Below, piece by piece: positions 5,991-11,720 of a stretch of 11,720 bases of DNA. Numbering within the stretch: the stretch's first letter is position 1; each line of letters begins with the position of its first letter. Source of the DNA: an uncultured Porphyromonas sp. (lineage in GTDB: Bacteria; Bacteroidota; Bacteroidia; Bacteroidales; Porphyromonadaceae); contig CABUDK010000035.1 of NCBI GenBank assembly GCA_902490315.1, forward strand, positions 1 to 11,720, read 5' to 3'. Under the pieces are notes generated by a model. That model saw only the letters and a list, made by a program, of their open reading frames with translations, was not told the DNA's origin and ran no database searches. The position numbers were made by a program, and so were the translations under genes.

Positions 5991-8615
5991 GTGGCTAAGA
6001 AAGAGATCGCCGAGACCCCGATGATGCGGCAGTACTTGCAGTTCAAGAAGAAGCATCCCGATGCTATCTTGCTCTTTCGTGTGGGCGACTTCTACGAGAC
6101 CTTTTCCGACGATGCCATCGAGGCGTCTAAGATCCTCGGCATCACGCTCACCAAGCGTGCCAACGGAGCCGCGCAGCATGTCGAGCTGGCCGGCTTTCCC
6201 CACCATGCGCTTGACACTTACCTGCCTAAGCTGGTGCGGGCGGGCAAGCGGGTGGCTATCTGCGATCAGCTCGAAGATCCGAAGCTGACCAATAAGTTGG
6301 TCAAGCGGGGCATCACCGAGATCGTCACCCCGGGCGTGGTCACCACGGACAATGTCCTCCAGAGCAAGCAAAACAACTTCCTCGCAGCCGTTTACCCTGA
6401 AGCTAAAGGGGAGAACCGCTACGGTCTGGCACTGCTCGACCTCTCAACGGGAGAGTTTTACGCCACCGAATGCACCGATCAGGTACTCGCCAAGCTCATC
6501 TCCGGCTACAACCCCAAGGAGATCCTCATCGAGCGCAAGCATCGTGACCATCTGCAGCGACTCCTCCAGCCCGAGGGACATCTCTCGGATTACGACGACT
6601 GGATCTTCTCCGAGAGCAACAACCGTGAGCGTCTCCTGCAGCACTTCGGCACGCTCTCGCTCAAGGGCTTCGGCATCGACACCCTCCCGCTAGCGATCAC
6701 TGCTGCGGGTGCCGTGCTGCACTACCTCGACATGACGAAGCACACCGAGATCGGCCACATCACCCGCATCGTGCGGATTGACGAGCAGCGCCATGTGCGC
6801 ATCGACGGCTTTACGGCGCACAGCCTGGAGCTAACCACCCCGATGAATGCGGGTGGTACCACGCTCCGCCAGATCCTCGATCAAACGGTCACCCCGATGG
6901 GTGCTCGTCTGCTGGATCAGTGGATAGCCTTCCCACTAAAAGAGCTCCAAGCGATACAACAGCGTCAGAGCATTGTGGCAAACCTTGTGGACAATCCTCA
7001 GCTACGCACCCAGCTCACCGACCAGATGAAGGAGATAGGCGACCTGCAGCGACTCGTAGGGCGTGTCGCCATGGGACGCATCACCCCTCGCGAAGTGGTT
7101 CGCCTCGGACTCTCCATCGCCCTCATCGCACCCATACGCCAGCTCGCTCTAGACGAAGGCGAGGAGACCCTGACGACACTCTGCTCGCTACTCGATCCCT
7201 GCACCCAGCTGTGCCAACAGATCACCTTCCAGCTCAATCCCGAGGCACCGCAGCAGATCGGCAAGGGGGAGACCATCGCTGAGGGCTTTTGCGAAGAGCT
7301 AGACCAGCTACGACGCTTGCTTAAGTCGGGCAAGCAATACCTCGACGACCTCCTCGCTCGTGAGACGGAGCACACCGGCATCGCCAGTCTCAAGATAGGC
7401 TTTAACAATGTCTTCGGCTACTACCTCGAGGTGCGCAACACCTACAAGGAGCAAGTGCCCGAAGAGTGGATTCGCAAGCAAACGCTCGTCAGTGCGGAGC
7501 GATACATTACCCAGGAACTAAAGGAGTACGAAGAGAAGATCCTCGGTGCCGAAGATCGTATCCTAGCACTAGAGCAGGAGCTCTTTGCGAAGCTCATCGG
7601 GACGCTTCAGCAGTTTGCCAACCAACTCCTACAAGATGCTCAGATCTTAGCGCAGCTCGATGTCCTAGCCTCGCTAGCCGCTGTTGCCGAGGCGTATGAC
7701 TACTGTCGCCCCACGCTCAACGATGGCTACGATCTGGAGATCGTTGACGGACGCCACCCAGTCATCGAGCGAACCCTCCCGGCGGGGCAACCTTACATCC
7801 CCAACGACGTGCGGCTCTCCCCCATCGACTGCCAAATCATGATCATCACTGGTCCTAATATGAGCGGTAAGAGTGCCCTCCTCCGCCAGACGGCGCTCAT
7901 CGTGATCATGGCGCAGATGGGAAGCTTCGTCCCCGCCACCTCGGCCACCATCGGCATCGTCGACTCGGTCTACACCCGTGTGGGTGCTTCGGACAATATC
8001 GCCGTGGGCGAGTCCACCTTTATGGTTGAGATGCAGGAGGCCGCCAGCATCCTTAACAACTTGACCCCTCGCAGCTTGATTCTCTTTGACGAGTTGGGGC
8101 GTGGCACCAGTACTTTCGACGGAGTCTCCATAGCGTGGGCTATCGTCGAATATCTGCACAGCACGACGCAGGGACGTGCCAAGACGCTCTTCGCCACGCA
8201 CTACCACGAGCTCAACGAGCTAGCCGACCACCTCGAGCGGGTGCAGTGCTACAACGTCTCGGCACGTGAGATTGATGGCGAGATGCTCTTCCTCCGCAAG
8301 CTGGTCCCAGGCGGCTCAGCGCACAGCTTCGGTATACAGGTAGCGAAGTTGGCCGGTATGCCCACCTGGATCGTGGCGCGTGCTGGTGAAGTGCTCCAGC
8401 ACCTAGAGGCTTACCGCACCGAGAGCGATCAAGCCCCCGACTCAGCCACCCCTAGCACGTCCCAAAGCGGCGGTGTGCAAATGTCTATCTTCCAGCTAGA
8501 CGACCCAGTTCTCACGGCTGTCCGCACCAAGATCAACGAGCTAGACATCAACAATCTCACGCCCCTGGACGCTCTCAAGCAGCTCGACGCCCTCAAGCAG
8601 ATGCTCAACAACTGA
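5991..8615 (+). CDS. mutS: DNA mismatch repair protein MutS
   Basis: MutS finds mispaired or looped bases and starts mismatch repair with MutL. The 874-residue product is full length. The N-terminal mismatch-reading domain carries the Phe-x-Glu motif (Phe34, Glu36 in GDFYETF). The ATPase domain has Walker A GPNMSGKS (621-628), Walker B LFDE (Asp700, Glu701), then GRGTSTFDG and the switch motif FATHYHEL from residue 734. QMSIF (830-834) fits the beta-clamp binding consensus, as with QMSLL near the E. coli MutS C terminus. These motifs identify mismatch-repair MutS and exclude MutS2. The start is GTG: MAKKEIAETPMMRQY fits the usual Bacteroidetes N terminus, and the next ATG (6021) would cut that off. 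The gene has its own promoter and a terminator, so it is probably transcribed alone. No mutL is in the window. Confidence 0.96.
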   Translation: MAKKEIAETPMMRQYLQFKKKHPDAILLFRVGDFYETFSDDAIEASKILGITLTKRANGAAQHVELAGFPHHALDTYLPKLVRAGKRVAICDQLEDPKLTNKLVKRGITEIVTPGVVTTDNVLQSKQNNFLAAVYPEAKGENRYGLALLDLSTGEFYATECTDQVLAKLISGYNPKEILIERKHRDHLQRLLQPEGHLSDYDDWIFSESNNRERLLQHFGTLSLKGFGIDTLPLAITAAGAVLHYLDMTKHTEIGHITRIVRIDEQRHVRIDGFTAHSLELTTPMNAGGTTLRQILDQTVTPMGARLLDQWIAFPLKELQAIQQRQSIVANLVDNPQLRTQLTDQMKEIGDLQRLVGRVAMGRITPREVVRLGLSIALIAPIRQLALDEGEETLTTLCSLLDPCTQLCQQITFQLNPEAPQQIGKGETIAEGFCEELDQLRRLLKSGKQYLDDLLARETEHTGIASLKIGFNNVFGYYLEVRNTYKEQVPEEWIRKQTLVSAERYITQELKEYEEKILGAEDRILALEQELFAKLIGTLQQFANQLLQDAQILAQLDVLASLAAVAEAYDYCRPTLNDGYDLEIVDGRHPVIERTLPAGQPYIPNDVRLSPIDCQIMIITGPNMSGKSALLRQTALIVIMAQMGSFVPATSATIGIVDSVYTRVGASDNIAVGESTFMVEMQEAASILNNLTPRSLILFDELGRGTSTFDGVSIAWAIVEYLHSTTQGRAKTLFATHYHELNELADHLERVQCYNVSAREIDGEMLFLRKLVPGGSAHSFGIQVAKLAGMPTWIVARAGEVLQHLEAYRTESDQAPDSATPSTSQSGGVQMSIFQLDDPVLTAVRTKINELDINNLTPLDALKQLDALKQMLNN

Positions 8616-8674
8616 CCCCAGCTCCAAGCACTCCTCAAGGAGGGACACATTATAATCAAACGACTCTCACATCA

Positions 8675-8715
8675 TAGCCACGTCGGAAATTCAAAATTTC
8701 CACGTGGCTATTTTT
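8675..8715 (+). terminator. Intrinsic terminator of mutS
   Basis: TAGCCACGT (8675-8683), a bulged C, and GGAAATT (8685-8691) pair with AATTTCC (8695-8701) and ACGTGGCTA (8702-8710) around the loop CAA. The result is a 16-pair stem with one bulge, followed at once by five T residues (8711-8715) and another T-rich stretch. It starts 59 bases after the mutS stop. Confidence 0.8.
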
Positions 8716-8833
8716 CATTTTCCACGGAAGAAAGAATCATTTCCTCCGAAGTTTCGTTTGATTCTTCCGAAGTATCGTTTGATTCTTCCGAAGAAATTTC
8801 CATTGCTTCCGTGGCTATTTTTTATTTTCCACG
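8704..8833 (+). repeat. Direct repeat pair of 23 bases (8704-8726 and 8811-8833)
   Basis: Both copies start GTGGCTATTTTT and end ATTTTCCACG; they match at 22 of 23 positions, the difference being C at 8716 against T at 8821. Copy starts are 107 bases apart. The first copy overlaps the right arm and T-run of the mutS terminator. The second copy has no matching left arm directly before it, so it looks like a partial duplicate of the terminator end. Confidence 0.85.
8745..8801. repeat. 21-base tandem repeat, 2.7 units
   Basis: Units start at 8745, 8766 and 8787. The first two read TCCGAAG, T or A, then TCGTTTGATTCT and match at 20 of 21 positions; the third begins TCCGAAG and then diverges to AAATTTCC. 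Upstream, GGAAGAAAGAATCA (8727-8740) is an imperfect inverted form of TGATTCTTCC. Confidence 0.85.
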
Positions 8834-8912
8834 TGACGATTTGGAAATTCCTACGTGAGTAAGCAATTGGATGTCGCCTGCTAGCAAGAATCATTAGTAC
8901 CACTTATACGAT

Positions 8913-8959
8913 TAGTGCCTCTAGTTTCTAATCTCTAACCCCCTCTAACTACTTTTTCG
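8913..8959 (+). repeat. Second copy of the uvrA-upstream repeat block
   Basis: Three blocks appear in the same order as upstream of uvrA: TAGTGCCTCTAG (8913-8924, also 2448-2459), TTCTAATCTCTAACC (8926-8940, also 2482-2496) and TTTCG leading into the -7 element (8955-8959, also 2516-2520). Three in-phase heptamers, CTAGTTT, CTAATCT and CTAACCC, cover 8921-8941. This copy is shorter because the tandem expansion is missing. Confidence 0.8.
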
Positions 8960-8967
8960 TATCTTTG
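8960..8967 (+). promoter_or_regulatory. Bacteroidetes-type -7 promoter element for the DUF4301 gene
   Basis: TATCTTTG matches TAnnTTTG and sits 31 bases before the ATG at 8999. It is identical to the uvrA element and has the same TTTCG bases before it. No clear -33 element or ribosome binding site is visible. Confidence 0.75.
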
Positions 8968-8998
8968 AGCTGCCTATTATTCTGACACCTTATATCGT

Positions 8999-10561
8999 AT
9001 GTCTGACACCACAGCATTTACCCCCGAAGACCTCAGCTACCTTGCTGAGCGGGGCATCTCCGACAGCGAAGCGGAGCGACAGCTCAAGCTGCTCGTCGAT
9101 GGGACGCCCTACCTTGTTATCGTTGACTCGGCAAAGCTCGAGCGCGGCATCATACGCTTGGCACCTAACGAAATGGTTCAGTACCTCGACCTGTGGCACG
9201 ACTACCTACAGAAGCTAGGAGCCGACGTAATCAAGTTTGTCCCTGCCTCAGGAGCGGCGAGTCGTATGTTTAAGGCGCTCTACGGGCTTCCCAAGGAGCA
9301 GCAGATCTCGCACGATGAGTTGACGCCCGACCAGCAGACGTTTGTGGATCATCTAGAGTTGTTTGCCTTCTATGAGAAGCTGAGCGAGACCTGTCTGCGC
9401 AACAATTGGCGCACCATGAGCAAGTTGGTCGAGAGCGAGCAGTACGGCACCATCATCGACAACCTCCTCGACCCGCACGGCATGAGCTACGGCTCGCTAC
9501 CCAAGGGGATGCTCCTCTTCCACGACTACCCCAATGGCACTAAGCGCACCCCTATTGAGGAGCACATGGTCGAGGGTGCACTCTATGCGCAAGACATCCA
9601 CGGACGTGTACGACTACACTTCACCGTATCGCCAGAGCATCTAGAGGCTTTTCGCTCTCTGGTGGATCGACGCATTCAGAGCTTCGAGGATCTGTTCGGA
9701 TGCCGCTACCAAGTGACCTATAGTATTCAGGAGCGTAGCACCGACACGATCGCTCTAGACCTAGAGCGCGGCACGCCCTTCCGCCGTGCTGACGGCACGC
9801 TGCTTCTCCGCCCTGGAGGCCACGGCACGCTCATTGGCAATCTCGGGCGCCTAGACGCTTCCGTTGTTTTCATCAAAAACATTGACAACGTCACGCCCGA
9901 CCACCTGAAGAGCAATACAGTCCTCTACAAAAAGCTCCTCGGCGGTATCCTCCTAGCGATACGCGATCGCATCTTTGGCTATCTACAGCAGCTCAAGCGC
10001 TCGAAGGTGAGCAAGGCACTGACGGAGGAGATCTTGACCTTCCTCGATGAGACGCTCTGCATACAGATCCCACACGCCGAGCTACTCAGCGAAGAGGAGT
10101 TGATACCTAAGCTGGTGGCTAAGCTCAATCGCCCTATACGTGTCTGCGGTATGGTACGCAACGAGGGCGAGCCTGGCGGTGGCCCCTATCTAGTACGCGA
10201 AGCGGACGGCACCACCTCTCTACAAATCCTAGAAAGCGTACAGGTCGACAAGAACAACCCCGAGGCGCTTGAGATGATGCGCGAGGGGACACACTTCAAC
10301 CCAGTCGACCTCTGCTGCTACATACGAGACTACGAGGGCAACCCCTTTGACCTGCACAAGTATGTCAATCCGCAGACAGCTTTCATCAGTGAGAAGAGCG
10401 TCGAGGGGCGTCCGCTCAAAGCGCTGGAGCACCCAGGACTTTGGAATGGGGCTATGCACGACTGGAATACGATCTTCGTCGAGGTACCGAGCGACACCTT
10501 TACACCTGTCAAGACAGTCCTAGACCTGCTCCGCCCAGAGCATCAGCCGCTAGCAGATTAG
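8999..10561 (+). CDS. DUF4301 family protein, possible sugar nucleotidyltransferase
   Basis: The 520-residue protein looks like the uncharacterised DUF4301 family, found mainly in Bacteroidetes; I recognise it from its overall text and motif order. Near the N terminus KFVPASGAASRMFKAL (79-94) places a G-A-x-S-R-M loop after a beta strand, reminiscent of the nucleotide-binding loop of sugar nucleotidyltransferases. Later motifs are PGGHG (272-276), FIKNIDNV (291-298, Asp296), RVCGMVRNEGEPGGGP (381-396), a HFNPVDL stretch and a C-terminal PGLWNGAMHDW followed by TFTPVKTV. Together they recall the UDP-sugar pyrophosphorylase fold, so an NTP plus sugar-phosphate reaction is a reasonable guess but unproven. 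There is no signal peptide or membrane segment, so it is probably cytoplasmic. The start follows a promoter by 31 bases and has no Shine-Dalgarno sequence. The next gene begins 39 bases downstream. Confidence 0.8.
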   Translation: MSDTTAFTPEDLSYLAERGISDSEAERQLKLLVDGTPYLVIVDSAKLERGIIRLAPNEMVQYLDLWHDYLQKLGADVIKFVPASGAASRMFKALYGLPKEQQISHDELTPDQQTFVDHLELFAFYEKLSETCLRNNWRTMSKLVESEQYGTIIDNLLDPHGMSYGSLPKGMLLFHDYPNGTKRTPIEEHMVEGALYAQDIHGRVRLHFTVSPEHLEAFRSLVDRRIQSFEDLFGCRYQVTYSIQERSTDTIALDLERGTPFRRADGTLLLRPGGHGTLIGNLGRLDASVVFIKNIDNVTPDHLKSNTVLYKKLLGGILLAIRDRIFGYLQQLKRSKVSKALTEEILTFLDETLCIQIPHAELLSEEELIPKLVAKLNRPIRVCGMVRNEGEPGGGPYLVREADGTTSLQILESVQVDKNNPEALEMMREGTHFNPVDLCCYIRDYEGNPFDLHKYVNPQTAFISEKSVEGRPLKALEHPGLWNGAMHDWNTIFVEVPSDTFTPVKTVLDLLRPEHQPLAD

Positions 10562-10600
10562 ACCCATAACTATAGATTTAAAGAACAAACAATCATATAT

Positions 10601-11720
10601 ATGCCAACAAACAGTCCTATCAATCAGCGTATCGAGGCGCTCCGCCAAGCGATGCGCACGCATCATATAGATGCTTACATCATACCTAGTGGCGATGCCC
10701 ATCTGAGCGAGTACACACCCGAGCGGTGGAAGTCGCGCACCTGGATCAGTGGCTTCACAGGCTCTGCCGGCACAGCCCTCGTGACGCTAGACAAGTCCTT
10801 CATGTGGACCGACTCACGCTACTATCTGCAGGCAACCAACGAGCTACAAGGTAGCGAGATGACGCTACAACGTGGCGACGATCCCGACACGCCTACGATC
10901 GAGCAATATCTTACTGCCCACCTGAGCGAGGGAGCCGTCGTTGGGGTCGATGGTGCCTGCTACTCCATGGCCGAGTACGCACCGCTTGCTCAGTCACTAG
11001 CGAACCACGGCATCAAGCTGGTCTCCCAGTATGACCTCATCGAGGAGGTGTGGAGCGACAGACCTGGCGTGCCGACCAATACGTTTTACCTACAGGATGT
11101 CAAGTTCTCAGGCGAGCGCACCCGTGACCGTTTGCAGCGTATCCGCGAGGCTTACCAAAGCTATGGCGCTGAGGCGGTCGCTATCACGATGGTCGACGAG
11201 CTCTGCTGGAGCTTTAACATCAGGGGCAACGACGTCTCTTACAATCCCGTCGGCATCGCCTTCGGCTTTATCGACAATAAGCAGGCTTATCTCTTTGCAC
11301 TGCCCGAGAAGACGGTCCCCGAGCTACGCCAGATACTCAATGGCGAGGGCGTAGAGGTTCGCGACTACGACACCTTCTACGACTTCCTCAGCAAGCTGCC
11401 GGCTAACCTCAAGGTGATGGTCGACCCCAAGCGCACTTCACAGCGTGTCCGTGAGGAGCTGGGCGATCGTCCCGTCATCACTGGCGACTCAGTCATATCG
11501 CACCTTAAGTCGATCAAGAACGAGACAGAGATCGCTGGCATCCACCGTGCTATGCACCGTGACGGTGTCGCCTTAACTCGCTTCTTCATCTGGCTCGAGC
11601 AGGCTCTGAAAAAGGGCGAGCATGTCGACGAGTACACGGCAGGCGAGACGCTCCAGCAGTTCCGTGCGAAGCAAGAGTTTTACGTCAGCGACAGCTTTGG
11701 CGTCATCTGCGGTTACCAAG
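10601..11720 (+). CDS. Xaa-Pro aminopeptidase (aminopeptidase P, M24 family), 3' end missing
   Basis: This enzyme would remove an N-terminal residue that precedes proline in peptides. The ATG at 10601 begins an open frame to the window end, showing 373 residues of an expected total near 600. The N-terminal creatinase-like domain is clear: RIEALRQAMRTHHIDAYIIP, then FTGSAGT (52-58) and WTDSRYYLQA (69-78). A second creatinase-like domain follows, with VDELCWSFNIRGNDVSYNPV, and the catalytic M24 domain starts near LKSIKNETEIAGIHRAMHRDG. The metal ligands (two Asp, a His, two Glu in this family) lie beyond the edge, so activity cannot be judged. Length and domain order suggest the three-domain type also found in eukaryotes. 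The 39-base gap upstream is AT-rich and contains only a weak promoter-like TAGATTTA (10573-10580), so co-transcription with the DUF4301 gene is possible. Confidence 0.92.
   Translation, partial: MPTNSPINQRIEALRQAMRTHHIDAYIIPSGDAHLSEYTPERWKSRTWISGFTGSAGTALVTLDKSFMWTDSRYYLQATNELQGSEMTLQRGDDPDTPTIEQYLTAHLSEGAVVGVDGACYSMAEYAPLAQSLANHGIKLVSQYDLIEEVWSDRPGVPTNTFYLQDVKFSGERTRDRLQRIREAYQSYGAEAVAITMVDELCWSFNIRGNDVSYNPVGIAFGFIDNKQAYLFALPEKTVPELRQILNGEGVEVRDYDTFYDFLSKLPANLKVMVDPKRTSQRVREELGDRPVITGDSVISHLKSIKNETEIAGIHRAMHRDGVALTRFFIWLEQALKKGEHVDEYTAGETLQQFRAKQEFYVSDSFGVICGYQ

Larger units (their letters stand above)
8616..8998. other. Repeat-rich 383-base gap between mutS and the DUF4301 gene
   Basis: No convincing gene lies here. 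The stretch is much more AT-rich than the flanking genes. In order it holds a strong hairpin with a T-run, two copies of a 23-base direct repeat, a 21-base tandem repeat between those copies, a GGAAATTC word shared with the hairpin (8843-8850), and a promoter-proximal repeat block. The words CCACG, GGAAATT and TTCCGAAG recur in shuffled order and both orientations. Confidence 0.8.

Noticed and set aside
7674..8207. A 177-codon minus-strand frame inside mutS.
   Set aside because: It is opposite the conserved MutS ATPase domain, has no promoter or recognisable domain and is rich in residues typical of antisense translation.
8616..8858. The mutS frame stays open for about 80 codons after its TGA and encodes SSEVSFD repeats, which could suggest stop-codon readthrough.
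   Set aside because: MutS ends normally for its family just before the TGA, the extension runs through the hairpin and repeats, and no start codon or readthrough signal is evident.
8715..8903. A 62-codon minus-strand frame with a seven-residue repeat (FGRIKR).
   Set aside because: The peptide repeat is only the translation of the 21-base DNA repeat. The frame crosses the direct repeats and the T-run of a terminator, and has no promoter or ribosome site.

Overview
The window looks like chromosomal DNA from a Bacteroidetes bacterium, most likely Porphyromonas or a close relative. Three genes are preceded by the Bacteroidetes -7 promoter word TAnnTTTG. Shine-Dalgarno sequences are mostly absent. 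The proteins resemble Bacteroidales families, including a DUF4301 protein, a PMCA-type calcium pump, a three-domain aminopeptidase P and a Bacteroidetes-style UvrA. The genes are GC-rich and the gaps between them are AT-richer and full of repeats. The genus is inferred and not proven.

All six genes lie on the + strand. From left to right: the 3' part of a P-type calcium pump gene (3-2405, cut by the window edge); a repeat-filled gap ending in a promoter (2406-2548); uvrA (2549-5386); a small MerR-family regulator 6 bases behind it (5393-5776); a gap with a palindrome, a hairpin repeat and the mutS promoter (5777-5990); mutS with a GTG start (5991-8615); a 383-base gap holding a strong terminator and a mosaic of short repeats (8616-8998); a DUF4301 gene (8999-10561); and the 5' part of an aminopeptidase P gene (10601 to the window end).

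uvrA (nucleotide excision repair) and mutS (mismatch repair) form a small DNA-repair neighbourhood, but each has its own promoter. The MerR-like protein is probably co-transcribed with uvrA. The DUF4301 and aminopeptidase genes may share a transcript. The calcium pump is unrelated in function.

I find no phage, transposase, CRISPR array, RNA gene or obvious new multi-gene system. The less ordinary material is between the genes: a heptanucleotide repeat array placed against the uvrA promoter and partly copied at the DUF4301 promoter, a shuffled-word repeat region after mutS, and a T8 run in the mutS promoter spacer. In the proteins, UvrA lacks one usual cysteine pair and DUF4301 shows motifs that suggest a sugar nucleotidyltransferase.
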